Shown piece after piece: positions 28,233-37,314 of a stretch of 64,000 bases of DNA; position 1 is the stretch's first letter, and every line of letters starts with the position of its first letter. The notes below the pieces were generated by a model. That model saw nothing but the letters and a program-made list of their open reading frames with translations. It searched no databases and was not told the origin of the DNA. A program made the position numbers and the translations under genes. The stretch covers positions 27,119 through 91,118 of the forward strand of contig CANJYB010000019.1 of the NCBI GenBank assembly GCA_947479085.1. The letters run 5' to 3'. Origin of the DNA: Bacteroidota bacterium (lineage in GTDB: Bacteria > Bacteroidota > Bacteroidia > 2-12-FULL-35-15).

Positions 28233-29015
28233 TCATATCTCCACTTCTCCTCCAAACACATAAGTTGCCGGCCCTTCTAACCACACATCTGTAAACGAGT
28301 TGTCAGGATGTTTATTAAACTTTACTTTTAATTTCCCACCCAGGGTTTGAATATCACAATCGTTCTGGGTAGTTGAAACATTTCTCAAAGCTGCAACCAA
28401 AGCTGCTGCTGTCACACCTGTGCCGCAGGATAAGGTTTCATCTTCCACCCCCCTTTCGTATGTACGAACGAATAAGTCATTGTATTTTTTTTCCACAAAA
28501 TTTACGTTCACTCCTTTTTCTTGAAACCGGCTGCTGTTACGCACCTTTTGGCCCTCTTCAAAAACATTAAACTTTTCCACATTATTCACAAAAGCTACAT
28601 AATGAGGAGACCCTGTATCAAGTAAAGCAAAGGGAGCCGTAATTTCTACTTCCTTTACATCTTTCATCTTTAAACTTATAAAGCCCGGTTTCACCACTGC
28701 TTCATGATTTCCATCAATAGCAAAAAAAATGGCTTTATCCTTTACAAGACCTAAAGTTCTTGCAAATTCAACGATGCATCTCCCGCCATTTCCACACATA
28801 CTGCTTTCATTTCCGTCCGAATTATAATACACCATTTCAAAATCGTAACCGGTTTTATTCTGCAATAGTATCAATCCATCAGCACCAATGCCAAATCTCC
28901 GGTCGCAAAGCTTTTTAACAAGATCATTGTTTGCCCTGTTAAATTTCAGTTCACGGTTATCGATTACAATAAAATCGTTCCCTGTACCCTGGTATTTCTG
29001 AAATTGAATTTTCAT
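28233..29015 (-). CDS. dapF: Diaminopimelate epimerase
   Basis: 260 aa. YQGTGNDFIVID at the N-terminus, the first catalytic Cys in MCGNGGRCIVEFA and the second in LSCGTGVTAAALVA are diagnostic, with HYVAFV and RTYERGVEDET between. It converts LL- to meso-diaminopimelate for peptidoglycan cross-links and lysine. It is slightly shorter than the E. coli enzyme (274 aa), normal for the phylum. Downstream of a small membrane protein gene (30-bp gap). Confidence 0.96.
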   Translation of the reverse strand: MKIQFQKYQGTGNDFIVIDNRELKFNRANNDLVKKLCDRRFGIGADGLILLQNKTGYDFEMVYYNSDGNESSMCGNGGRCIVEFARTLGLVKDKAIFFAIDGNHEAVVKPGFISLKMKDVKEVEITAPFALLDTGSPHYVAFVNNVEKFNVFEEGQKVRNSSRFQEKGVNVNFVEKKYNDLFVRTYERGVEDETLSCGTGVTAAALVAALRNVSTTQNDCDIQTLGGKLKVKFNKHPDNSFTDVWLEGPATYVFGGEVEI

Positions 29016-29045
29016 TTTATTTTGCGCGGTATCTTACCTGACGGA

Positions 29046-29783
29046 TTATTTTAACCTGGCTAAAATACTTTCATCCGAAATCTTTTCGTAAGGTTTTAGT
29101 TCACTGGCATAGTCAAGCTTATAAACTGCTCCCTGATTTTTCAGATATATTCCATCCTCCGATTTAAACAGTTTTAGTCCATCAGCGGCAACTATTCCAT
29201 ATAATACAATTTTGTACTTACTCATCCTGTAGCCCTTATAATTGATAGGCGATTGCCAGAACTCGATGTTTAATAACTGTTTGTTATTTTTATCATCCTG
29301 CACTCCGCTTACTTTCTGCAACAATGAATCCTTTGAGTTTGCCTTTGCTGACGCAGGATTAAGATTAATTACTTCCAATGTTTTTGTTGAAAGCAATTCA
29401 TCCTTTCTTACCACTATCTCATCCTGTGTTTCTTCATTGGTGATTAAACTATCACTTGAATTTGAACTGGTGTTTACTGAGTCCACATCCCCGGCAGGTC
29501 CTGACTTTGCTAAGCTTGTTTCCGCTGAATCGTTCCCTAATGTAAATTTATGTTGAGCACTTGTAGTGACAGAGGTGTTTTCCTTAGAGCTATTGTCTTC
29601 TTTATTGTTATCGGCTGTTTCGGAAACTTTTGTTTCGGAAGTAAAGGTATGAACCAGGGACTTGTAGAAATTTAATTCTTTAAAATAGTTATCCAGTTTG
29701 AGTATAAAAAAACCGCCTGCAATTAATAAACCTAACATCAAGCCCATTATAAACGGCTGCGTTTTTTCTCTGAATCTGCCCAT
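29046..29783 (-). CDS. Single-pass membrane protein of unknown function
   Basis: 245 aa, not recognised. A basic N-terminus (GRFREKTQP) precedes one membrane helix at about residues 13-30 (MGLMLGLLIAGGFFILKL), followed by a Ser/Thr/Glu-rich linker of about 100 residues and a small C-terminal domain (INYKGYRMSKYKIVLYGI, then LKNQGAVYKLDY, then YEKISDESILARL). The topology suggests an envelope protein with its domain in the periplasm. It starts the minus-strand cluster leading into dapF. Confidence 0.75.
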   Translation of the reverse strand: MGRFREKTQPFIMGLMLGLLIAGGFFILKLDNYFKELNFYKSLVHTFTSETKVSETADNNKEDNSSKENTSVTTSAQHKFTLGNDSAETSLAKSGPAGDVDSVNTSSNSSDSLITNEETQDEIVVRKDELLSTKTLEVINLNPASAKANSKDSLLQKVSGVQDDKNNKQLLNIEFWQSPINYKGYRMSKYKIVLYGIVAADGLKLFKSEDGIYLKNQGAVYKLDYASELKPYEKISDESILARLK

Positions 29784-29882
29784 TAACTTTTTGAGTGTAC
29801 TTTTTTGGTTTTTAAATTGACGGTAAAGTTAATCAACGTTTGTAAACTGGCACAATTATTTTTTATTGTTATTACCAGTTAA

Positions 29883-29890
29883 TAACTTTG
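29883..29890 (+). promoter_or_regulatory. Possible promoter -7 box for the Do-type protease gene
   Basis: TAACTTTG fits TAnnTTTG, but the nearest TTG is only 14 bp upstream and the start codon is 158 bp away, so this is tentative. Confidence 0.35.
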
Positions 29891-30048
29891 CATTTCGTTT
29901 CAGCCTTTACTGGGTTGAAGAATGATGTCCCGTTAATTTCTGTTAAAAACAAGGCGGTTCAGAATAATCGGAATAGAATTTGCAATCTGTTTCGCAATAA
30001 AAAAACAAATTCATTAACAAAAAGTAATAACAATTAAATTCTAAACAG

Positions 30049-31518
30049 ATGAAAAAGATAGCATCAGTATTCTTAATTGCAAGCATTGGCGGAATTACCG
30101 CTTTAGGGTTCAATCATTTTTTAGTTGATAAAAATCAAACAGCATCCCAGTTAACGTATCAGCCTCCGGCCAAATTTGTAAATATGCCCGGTGCGGCTCC
30201 TGAGACCAATGTGGATTTTACCACAGCAGCCGATTTGTCAGTGCATGCCGTGGTCCATGTTAAAACTACTTACCCGATGAATTCCAATCAAAACCAGTTT
30301 TATTACGACCCGTTCCGTAACCTTTTCGGGCAGCAAATGCCTAAACAGGAAGCTCCAATGGCAACCGGTTCAGGGGTTATTGTTTCGGCAGATGGTTATA
30401 TTGTAACCAATAACCACGTGGTGGACGGAGCAGATAAAGTGGAAATTACCTTAAATGATAAACGCAGCTATGTGGCCGATATCATTGGTAAGGACCCAAA
30501 CACCGACCTTGCATTATTAAAAATCAAAGAAACCAACCTTCCTTTTATCAATTATGGTAATTCCGATAATGTAAAAGTAGGAGAGTGGGTATTGGCAGTT
30601 GGTAATCCGTTTAACCTTACCTCAACCGTTACTGCAGGTATTATCAGTGCAAAAGCAAGGAATATTAATATCCTTGGCAATGGCAATGATGAAGCAAAAG
30701 GACTTAGTTCCAGCACCATCGAATCGTATTTACAGACCGATGCAGCCGTAAACCCCGGCAACAGTGGTGGGGCATTAGTAAATACCAAGGGTGAGCTGAT
30801 TGGAATCAATTCTGCTATTCAGTCGAATACAGGTTCCTACACCGGTTATTCGTTTGCTATACCGGTTAACCTTACCCGCAAAGTGGTGGCAGACTTACTT
30901 GAATTTGGAGAAGTGCAACGTGGGTTTATTGGTGTAAAACTTCAGGACTTGGATTCGAAACTGGCTAAGGAAAAAAGCATCAACGAGATCAAAGGGGTTT
31001 ATGTATTTTCAACCATCGAAGGTGGTTCTGGTGATGAAGCCGGAATTAAGGAAGGTGACGTGATTACCAAAGTGGGTGATGTGGAAGTAAACAATGTGCC
31101 GGAACTTCAGGAACAAGTGGGCCGCTACCGCCCTGGCGATAAAGTAAATGTGACCTTAAAACGCAATAACCAGGAAAAAACATTGCCTGTGGTACTTAAA
31201 AACAAAAACGGGAACACCAATGTGGTAGAAAAGCCTAAGGTGGAAGTAGTATCTACATTAGGCGCTACCTTTGAAGAAGTAAGCGATAGTGACATGCGTA
31301 AACTGAACATTCAGAACGGTCTGCGTATTGCAAAACTGGGTGCAGGTAAATTATTAAGTGCCGGAATTCGTGAAGGATTTATCATTACCAATGTCGATAA
31401 AAAGAAAATTAACTCCATAGAAGATATTAAATCATCGCTCGAAAATAAAAAGGGTGGAGTTTTGATTGAAGGAGTGTATGCAAACGGCATGAGAGCCTAC
31501 TATGGCTTCGGAATGTAG
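30049..31518 (+). CDS. Do/HtrA-family periplasmic serine protease with PDZ domains
   Basis: 489 aa. An N-terminal signal or anchor (about residues 4-22) precedes a trypsin-like domain with His123 (TNNHVVDGA), Asp153 (NTDLALLKI) and Ser239 (NPGNSGGAL). PDZ 1 lies at about residues 285-370 (RGFIGVKLQDL, then SGDEAGIKEGDVITKVG), and a second, diverged PDZ at about 405-485 (LGAGKLLSAGIREGFIITNVD). The family removes or chaperones damaged envelope proteins under heat and stress. It is a single gene with a long 5' region, followed by rpoD. Confidence 0.94.
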   Translation: MKKIASVFLIASIGGITALGFNHFLVDKNQTASQLTYQPPAKFVNMPGAAPETNVDFTTAADLSVHAVVHVKTTYPMNSNQNQFYYDPFRNLFGQQMPKQEAPMATGSGVIVSADGYIVTNNHVVDGADKVEITLNDKRSYVADIIGKDPNTDLALLKIKETNLPFINYGNSDNVKVGEWVLAVGNPFNLTSTVTAGIISAKARNINILGNGNDEAKGLSSSTIESYLQTDAAVNPGNSGGALVNTKGELIGINSAIQSNTGSYTGYSFAIPVNLTRKVVADLLEFGEVQRGFIGVKLQDLDSKLAKEKSINEIKGVYVFSTIEGGSGDEAGIKEGDVITKVGDVEVNNVPELQEQVGRYRPGDKVNVTLKRNNQEKTLPVVLKNKNGNTNVVEKPKVEVVSTLGATFEEVSDSDMRKLNIQNGLRIAKLGAGKLLSAGIREGFIITNVDKKKINSIEDIKSSLENKKGGVLIEGVYANGMRAYYGFGM

Positions 31519-31566
31519 ATTGTGAATAAATAGTAAAAAAAATCTAAAATATAGGTAGAGTGGACA

Positions 31567-31596
31567 TTGTTTTTTCAGGTAAAAAGATTACCTTTG
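31567..31596 (+). promoter_or_regulatory. Consensus Bacteroidota promoter of rpoD
   Basis: TTG (31567-31569), exactly 19 bp, then TACCTTTG (31589-31596). A full match to TTG-N19-TAnnTTTG, 37 bp before the start codon. Confidence 0.85.
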
Positions 31597-31633
31597 CACT
31601 CGATTAAAACCACCTAATAAATTAATAACAGAA

Positions 31634-32497
31634 ATGAGACAGCTCAAAATAACCAAATCAATTACCAATCGTGAAAGTGCTTCCTTGGATAAATACCTCC
31701 AGGAAATAGGACGTGAGGAATTGATTACCGCAGATGAAGAAGTAGTATTGGCAAAGAAAATCAGAGATGGGGATCAGGGAGCTCTCGAAAAACTTACCAA
31801 ATCAAATTTACGTTTCGTGGTTTCTGTGGCTAAACAATACCAGAACCAGGGATTAAGCTTACCCGATTTGATTAACGAAGGTAACTTAGGATTGATTAAA
31901 GCTGCAAAACGTTTTGATGAAACCCGTGGATTTAAATTTATATCCTATGCCGTTTGGTGGATTCGTCAATCCATTCTTCAGGCGTTGGCTGAACAATCAC
32001 GTATCGTACGTTTACCTTTGAACCAGGTTGGTTCTTTAAATAAAATCAACAAGGCATTTTCTAAACTGGAACAACAGTTTGAGCGCGAACCAAGTGCTGA
32101 AGAATTGTCAGACTTATTGGAATTGCCACAGGATAAAGTAGCTGACACCATGAGAGTTTCTGGTCGTCACGTATCCATGGATGCTCCTTTTGTTAACGGT
32201 GAAGAAAACAGTTTGCTGGATGTATTGGTGAATCACGATTCTCCGAGAGCAGACAACATGTTGATGAACGAATCCTTACAAAGAGAAATTGAACGTTCTT
32301 TATCTACATTGACAGAAAGAGAAAGAGATGTGGTGAAACTTTTCTTCGGAATAGGTATCAACCATGGATTGACTCTTGAAGAAATAGGTGCGAAATTCGA
32401 CTTAACAAGAGAACGCGTTCGTCAGATAAAGGAAAAAGCCATACGCAGATTGCGTCATAACTCAAGAAGTAAACTCTTAAAAACCTATTTAGGATAA
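31634..32497 (+). CDS. rpoD: Primary RNA polymerase sigma factor
   Basis: 287 aa, the short housekeeping sigma form of Bacteroidota without the long region 1.1. It shows region 1.2 ([16 protein letters not shown]), regions 2.1-2.4 ([19 protein letters not shown], then [19 protein letters not shown]), region 3 ([18 protein letters not shown]) and regions 4.1-4.2 with the helix-turn-helix [20 protein letters not shown]. It should direct transcription from TTG-N19-TAnnTTTG promoters such as its own. Transcribed singly, with a downstream terminator. Confidence 0.97.
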   Translation: MRQLKITKSITNRESASLDKYLQEIGREELITADEEVVLAKKIRDGDQGALEKLTKSNLRFVVSVAKQYQNQGLSLPDLINEGNLGLIKAAKRFDETRGFKFISYAVWWIRQSILQALAEQSRIVRLPLNQVGSLNKINKAFSKLEQQFEREPSAEELSDLLELPQDKVADTMRVSGRHVSMDAPFVNGEENSLLDVLVNHDSPRADNMLMNESLQREIERSLSTLTERERDVVKLFFGIGINHGLTLEEIGAKFDLTRERVRQIKEKAIRRLRHNSRSKLLKTYLG

Positions 32498-32526
32498 AAG
32501 GCTAAGGTTCTTTAAAGAATAATGAT

Positions 32527-32592
32527 AACCGCATAAATATCAGTTGAAAACTACTAAAAATTTCGCTGATGTTTATGCGGTTTATTTTTTTA
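32527..32592 (+). terminator. Terminator after rpoD
   Basis: A long imperfect stem (AACCGCATAAATATCAG with CTGATGTTTATGCGGTT) around a loop of about 22 nt, then TTATTTTTTT. Confidence 0.75.
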
Positions 32593-32626
32593 CTTTCGCG
32601 AAAAAATTTGCAGGCAGAAAAAATAT

Positions 32627-32765
32627 AAACACATAGGTGCATAGAAATAAAGAATAGGGATAGCTCTTCTTCGAAGAGTAAGCATAGCCGGTATATGTGA
32701 TAAGCGAAGCTTCTATTGGTTTCCTTTTATAAAAACAATAATCTATGTTTCTATGTGGTTAAATT
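32627..32765. repeat. Short element with CATAGRTRCATAG-type inverted ends
   Basis: The left end ACACATAGGTGCATAGA and the right end TCTATGTTTCTATGTGGTTAA are imperfect inverted repeats about 139 bp apart. The interior has a small hairpin (CTCTTCTTCGAAGAG). It resembles a miniature non-autonomous element or a dispersed extragenic repeat, and lies in the leader between rpoD and GAPDH. Confidence 0.6.
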
Positions 32766-32832
32766 TTAATCCTTAGAAAATAACAACAGAACAACAACAA
32801 ACAAAAAACTACAAACCACAAACTTATAAACT

Positions 32833-34314
32833 ATGACATTTGACACAAATGAAATTTTGACAGGAGGGCATAAAGGCTCTTATGAATCTGAACTAAACGA
32901 CTGGATTAAACATGAAAAAGCAGCCATCGAACTGATAGGCGTTATCGGAACCCTATGGTTCGAGAAATCAATTGAACTGATCATTTTCCGTAACCAACTC
33001 GTTGACCGCAGTGCAAGCGAAATTATGAAGCTGCACCAGTATGCCAAAGACATAGTGAAAGAACCTATCAATGTAACCGATAGTTTGATGCTGGCCCGAG
33101 AAATTCAAAAGCTGGATGTAGTACCATCTCGTATGGACATTGGCCGCCTTGCTTCGGAATGGAGCCAGGAAAAAGCCAACTACAAAACTGCCGGAGATTT
33201 TATGGCAGATAAACTTAAAGACTACATCGGGGCGGACAAAAACAAGATTACCCCTAAAGACGTGATATTATATGGTTTCGGACGTATAGGAAGATTGGCT
33301 GCCCGCGAACTGATAGGACAGGCTGGTAAAGGAGAGCAACTAAGACTGCGCGCCATTGTTACCCGTACCAATTCTGATGAGGATATCCAGAAACGTGCTG
33401 ACTTATTGCGTACAGACTCTGTTCATGGTCCTTTCCCGGGAACCATTATTGAGGATTTTGCTAACAAAGCCCTTATTATTAATGGTCATACCATACAAAT
33501 GATAGCGGCCAACAAACCTGACGAAATAGATTATACTGCTTATGGTATTAATAATGCCTTATTGATTGACAATACCGGTGTGGTGAGAGACCGCGAAGGA
33601 TTGAGCAAACATTTGGTATCAAAAGGAGTGGCAAAGGTTTTATTAACCGCTCCGGGCAAGGGAGATATTCCGAACATTGTACATGGTATTAACCACCGCG
33701 AATACGATAAGGATGAAACAGTGTTTTCCGCAGCCAGCTGTACTACTAATGCAATTGTTCCGGTACTTGCAGTAATAGACAAAGCATTAGGTATTTCAAG
33801 AGGACATATTGAAACCATTCACTCGTATACCAACGACCAGAATTTGCTGGATAATTACCACCCAAAATACCGCAGGGGGCGTTCTGCTGCATTGAACATG
33901 GTAATTACTGAAACCGGTGCCGACAAAGCAGTGGCAAAAGTATTGCCTCAGTTAGCCGGTAAAATAAGCGGTAACTCCGTAAGGGTACCGACACCTGATG
34001 TTTCGTTGGCTATTTTGAACCTTACCCTTAGCAAAACTACTTCTAAAGAAGGTATTAATGATATTATGAAAGACGCAGCACTTAAAGGCAACCTTGTTGA
34101 GCAGATACAATATTCGTTTTCAAACGAGCTGGTTTCTACCGATTGTATCGGTAACCCTTGTGCCTGTGTGTTCGATAGCCCTGCTACTATTGTTGCCAAA
34201 GATGGCAATAGCTGTGTGCTTTACGTATGGTATGATAATGAATACGGTTATACCCGCCAGGTAATTCGTTTGGCTAAGAAAATATCTGATGTAAACCGTT
34301 TGAGGTATTATTAG
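32833..34314 (+). CDS. gap: Glyceraldehyde-3-phosphate dehydrogenase, long form
   Basis: 493 aa, about 150 longer than classical GAPDH. The extra N-terminal region (residues 1-140, helical, with HEKAAIELIGVIGTLW) is typical of a long Bacteroidota form. The NAD domain starts at GFGRIGR (148-154), and the catalytic Cys303 lies in SAASCTTNAIVP, followed by HSYTNDQNLLDNYH and the C-terminal WYDNEYGYTRQ. It oxidises glyceraldehyde-3-phosphate to 1,3-bisphosphoglycerate (or the reverse). Transcribed alone; terminator at 34376. Confidence 0.94.
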   Translation: MTFDTNEILTGGHKGSYESELNDWIKHEKAAIELIGVIGTLWFEKSIELIIFRNQLVDRSASEIMKLHQYAKDIVKEPINVTDSLMLAREIQKLDVVPSRMDIGRLASEWSQEKANYKTAGDFMADKLKDYIGADKNKITPKDVILYGFGRIGRLAARELIGQAGKGEQLRLRAIVTRTNSDEDIQKRADLLRTDSVHGPFPGTIIEDFANKALIINGHTIQMIAANKPDEIDYTAYGINNALLIDNTGVVRDREGLSKHLVSKGVAKVLLTAPGKGDIPNIVHGINHREYDKDETVFSAASCTTNAIVPVLAVIDKALGISRGHIETIHSYTNDQNLLDNYHPKYRRGRSAALNMVITETGADKAVAKVLPQLAGKISGNSVRVPTPDVSLAILNLTLSKTTSKEGINDIMKDAALKGNLVEQIQYSFSNELVSTDCIGNPCACVFDSPATIVAKDGNSCVLYVWYDNEYGYTRQVIRLAKKISDVNRLRYY

Positions 34315-34375
34315 GTTTTGAGTATTCAGTATTGGATATTGAGTACTTAGTATTGAGATGTGAGATTTAAGATTT

Positions 34376-34411
34376 AAGTCCTGCTTCGGGTAACCGGGGC
34401 AGGACTTTTTG
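34376..34411 (+). terminator. Terminator after GAPDH
   Basis: AAGTCCTGC pairs with GCAGGACTT around a 14-nt loop with an inner short stem, followed by a T run. Confidence 0.8.
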
Positions 34412-34489
34412 TTTTTGGGAGGTAAATATATTTTTCTTACGCTCGTCCTTGCGAGAAACGAAATAATCTCAACATTTACACCCCTCACT

Positions 34490-34837
34490 TAAGCCAAAAT
34501 GACTGAAAAGAAGTGTTTTCTGACGAAAAGACAGCCGAAATTTTAACAAATGCCTCGCGATGGTGCGCGAGAGCAGGCAAATGGTCCGCGAACGATTCGC
34601 AACAGTGCGCGAGAGTATCGCACTTGTGCGCGAACGATTCGCACTGGTGCGCGCGAGCAGGCAAATGGTTCGCGAGAGCAGGGCACTTATGCGCGAACGA
34701 TTCGCGATGATGCGCGAGAGTATCGCACTGGTGCGCGAGAGCAGGCAAACGGTGCGCGAGGGCAAGGCTCTGTGTTTTAATGAAAAGGAAATGGTACGCC
34801 AAGGCAATGAGATGGTAAGAGAAAGATTCCAAAGTGT
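34490..34837. repeat. 21-bp tandem array C, GC-rich, heptad-coding
   Basis: Ten clean 21-bp units (34565-34774) begin GCGCGAGAGCAGGCAAATGG or GCGCGAACGATTCGCACTGG (first 20 bases), with three degenerate units after and about three before (GACTGAAAAGA at 34501 and GACGAAAAGAC at 34522 are 21 bp apart). Unit types contain dyads (GCGAA-CGA-TTCGC and GCGA-GAGTA-TCGC). GC content is far above the surrounding AT-rich DNA. One plus-strand frame (34560-34877) reads as heptads of the type MVRESRQ/LVRERFA. Confidence 0.93.
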
Positions 34838-34936
34838 AAAAAAACAAGGGAGAAGGGAGCTTGACCGAATGAGATAGTGCATCTTTAATAAGAAATGATG
34901 CATAAACGGTAAGAAAAGAGGTCTTATTTCCGGTTT

Positions 34937-35413
34937 TTCATGTCTTGTTCATGAGATTCAATCTTGTGAACGAGAGAATGAATCTCGTGAACGTGAGAAT
35001 CTGTCATCAATCTGGAACCAACTGTCATAAATCTAGCACAACTTGATGGCAGTTCTGGGCAACTTGATGGCAGTTCAGCACAACTTGATGGCAGTTCAGG
35101 GCAACTTGATGGCAGTTCAGGACAACTTGATGGCAGTCCAGCACAACTTGATGGCAGTTCAGGGCAACTTGATGGCAGTTCAGCACAACTTGACGGCAGT
35201 CCAGCATAACTTGACGGCAGTCCAAAACAAGTTCTCATCCATCTGGCACAAGTCCATGGCAATCTAGGACAAGTTATCATCAATCTGGGACAACTTGTTA
35301 TCAATCTAGCACAACTTATTATCAATCCAGGACAACTTATCATCAATCTAGGCCAACTTGTGATCAATCCAGAACAACTTATCATCAATCTAGCACAAGT
35401 TATCGGGTATTTG
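34937..35413. repeat. 21-bp tandem array D
   Basis: Eighteen consecutive 21-bp units (35036-35413), preceded by a few degenerate ones. The first nine are nearly identical (CAACTTGATGGCAGTTCA core with an AACT/AGTT dyad). The later nine form a second subtype (CAACTTATCATCAATCTA and similar). Neighbouring units alternate GCA/GGG/GGA at their first bases. The remaining spacer (35414-35732) shows nothing recognisable apart from AT-rich DNA and short stem-loops. Confidence 0.95.
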
Positions 35414-35732
35414 GCCAAGATTTCCTGCCATTTATTCTACATTGAGGGGCGCATGGTGTCATACTGGCATATTTAAAACACCTCCCAACTCAAATCCCTA
35501 AAGAAGCCGACTTCCATCTTTATTTACGTTGGCAAATCATCCTACCCTAATTCAAATCTTCTCAATCATGATAATCTGTGCTTACAGTCCCGATTTTCTT
35601 TCGGGGTTCCATCCTGCCCTAACTTCACCCACTATTAAATTCATAATTGTAATATTAGGTTCTTAATAATCCACATCCGCCCTTTCTAATTTTATTTACC
35701 TTTAAGCCATAAAAACAATACTGAAAACCCAA

Positions 35733-36203
35733 ATGAAACCAATAAAACTAATAGCTGCTTTTACATTTTTATCCCTGTCAGTTGCCGGACAAACAGCAAC
35801 TCCAAAGAGTATTGCCGCTCCTCCCGATTCTGTTTCAGACCCGAATGATTTGGCAAAAAGAGAAGAGCCCATATTTTTGATTGTAGAGAAAATGCCTGAA
35901 TTTAAAGGTGGGGAAAATGCAATGAAGAAATTTATTTCTGAAAACATTATGTATCCCAAGCAGGAGTATGATAAAGGAATTTCAGGTACCTGTTATGTAG
36001 CATTTGTGGTGGATAAGGATGGAAGTATTACCGATGTGCAGATAAGCAGGGGAATACAGAATGGTCCGGCCTGTAATGCAGAAGCAAAAAGGGTAGTACA
36101 GTCGATGCCGAAGTGGACACCGGGAATACAAAACGGAAGGGCAGTGAAAGTAAGGTACACCATGCCGGTGAAGTTTACCAATGAAAAACCTGCGGGTAAA
36201 TAA
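35733..36203 (+). CDS. Exported TonB C-terminal domain protein
   Basis: 156 aa with a signal peptide (residues 1-18, ending VAGQ). Residues about 65-155 form a TonB_C domain (MPEFKGGENAMKKFISENIMYP, then GTCYVAFVVDKDGSITDVQISRG, then MPKWTPGIQNGRAVKVRYTMPVKF). It lacks the N-terminal membrane helix and Pro-rich spacer of true TonB, so it is one of the stand-alone periplasmic TonB_C proteins common in Bacteroidota. It probably does not drive transport alone. 17 bp upstream of the FRG-domain gene. Confidence 0.88.
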   Translation: MKPIKLIAAFTFLSLSVAGQTATPKSIAAPPDSVSDPNDLAKREEPIFLIVEKMPEFKGGENAMKKFISENIMYPKQEYDKGISGTCYVAFVVDKDGSITDVQISRGIQNGPACNAEAKRVVQSMPKWTPGIQNGRAVKVRYTMPVKFTNEKPAGK

Positions 36204-36220
36204 GTGAAGTAAGAGAAGTA

Positions 36221-37039
36221 ATGATTCCACCGCTGATTAAAACCTTTATTAAAAACAGGAGCTACCTGAAAAAGGCAGGTGTGGTGCTGGAATACGTGGA
36301 AGGCGATGGAGCACCTTATATATATGTAAACAACCCCATTATTATTTCTTCTCTGGCCGGCTACCTCAAAAACCGGAATGCAGAAGAAGGAGTATATTTT
36401 CGGGGAGAAGCCGGTAACCATGCACATGTGGTGCCTTCGCTGTTTAGGGAAAACAGTGGCCCGATGACCGATACCCGCGCCATACAAAACCGATTCAAAG
36501 CCTACAACGAATTAAAAACTGCAGTGCTCAGGCATTATAACAAAACCGTTTCGAGATTTAAAAAAGAAGACATTGATAACCTGTTCCAGCATTATGGTAT
36601 TAAGTCGCCAGTGATAGACATGGTGGATAATATTTATGTGGCCATCTGGTTTGCCATGGATGGAAACAAAGATGAACATGGGTACATAAGGTTTATGAAT
36701 ACCAATTCAAAGAACCTTGTGGTAAGCGATTTGAGAAAGAACCATTCATCGCTTAGTCTTCGCCTGCACACGCAACATGGGCTGATAGCCAAAAAGAATG
36801 TGAAAACATGGAACGCAAAAAACATTCTGTATGATGAATATGAAATAGCCCGGGTAAAGTTCCCGATTAATAAAAATATAGAAAGCGGTATTTTGTTTTC
36901 AGGGGAAAATATGTATCCCGATATTTCGCTGGACAATACATTTAAAATACTCAGAAGTGCTGCATGGCTGAAGGATAAGATAGCTGCCATAGAACAGAAA
37001 TATAAACTCGAGAAAGGGACGTTGGGGGAAGTTAAATAA
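36221..37039 (+). CDS. FRG-domain protein
   Basis: 272 aa, no signal peptide, so probably cytoplasmic. The FRG domain is visible at about residues 60-160: GVYFRGEAGNHAHVVPSLFRENSG, then NRFKAYNELKTAVL, LFQHYGIKSPVIDMVDNIYVAIWFAM. This matches the FRG pattern (FRG..., PSLFR, QHYG.PT.LLD.T..P.VALWFA). Family members are widespread and of unknown biochemistry, some next to defence or toxin genes. No defence partner is adjacent here; its neighbour is a TonB_C protein. Confidence 0.8.
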   Translation: MIPPLIKTFIKNRSYLKKAGVVLEYVEGDGAPYIYVNNPIIISSLAGYLKNRNAEEGVYFRGEAGNHAHVVPSLFRENSGPMTDTRAIQNRFKAYNELKTAVLRHYNKTVSRFKKEDIDNLFQHYGIKSPVIDMVDNIYVAIWFAMDGNKDEHGYIRFMNTNSKNLVVSDLRKNHSSLSLRLHTQHGLIAKKNVKTWNAKNILYDEYEIARVKFPINKNIESGILFSGENMYPDISLDNTFKILRSAAWLKDKIAAIEQKYKLEKGTLGEVK

Positions 37040-37120
37040 TTATAAGTTATGAGATATGAATTATGAGTTGGCGACAATTTGTTTCATAAAAGGTTTTGCA
37101 GGGATGCGAGGCTTTTTTTT

Positions 37121-37314
37121 TGTCCACTTTTCCAATATGATTTCAATATCCAAATAATCTATTTAAAAAATAGGGAAGCTCATTTCCTTAAAAGTGGACA
37201 TATTATTAAAAAGTGGACAACAGAAAATGAACTAAAACAAGCCAAAACCTTCTTTGGTAAAGGCTTTGAACTAAATTCAGTAGGTTGTCCACTTTTGCTC
37301 ATTTGTCCACTTTT
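37121..37314. repeat. Cluster of five TGTCCACTTTT motifs, mixed orientation
   Basis: The 11-mer TGTCCACTTTT occurs at 37121, 37286 and 37304, and its complement AAAAGTGGACA at 37190 and 37209. All lie in the 679-bp gene-free spacer 37040-37718. Opposite orientations allow stem-loop pairing (for example 37209-37219 with 37286-37296). No convincing ORF; the rest of the spacer is AT-rich. Confidence 0.8.

Noticed and set aside
34937..35413. CRISPR array
   Set aside because: The repeats are contiguous 21-bp units without unique spacers, and no cas gene is present.
34924..35418. 164-aa minus-strand ORF across array D as a gene
   Set aside because: It starts at TTG and is a low-complexity Cys/Ser/Pro heptad; open frames are expected when the period is a multiple of three and units lack stops.
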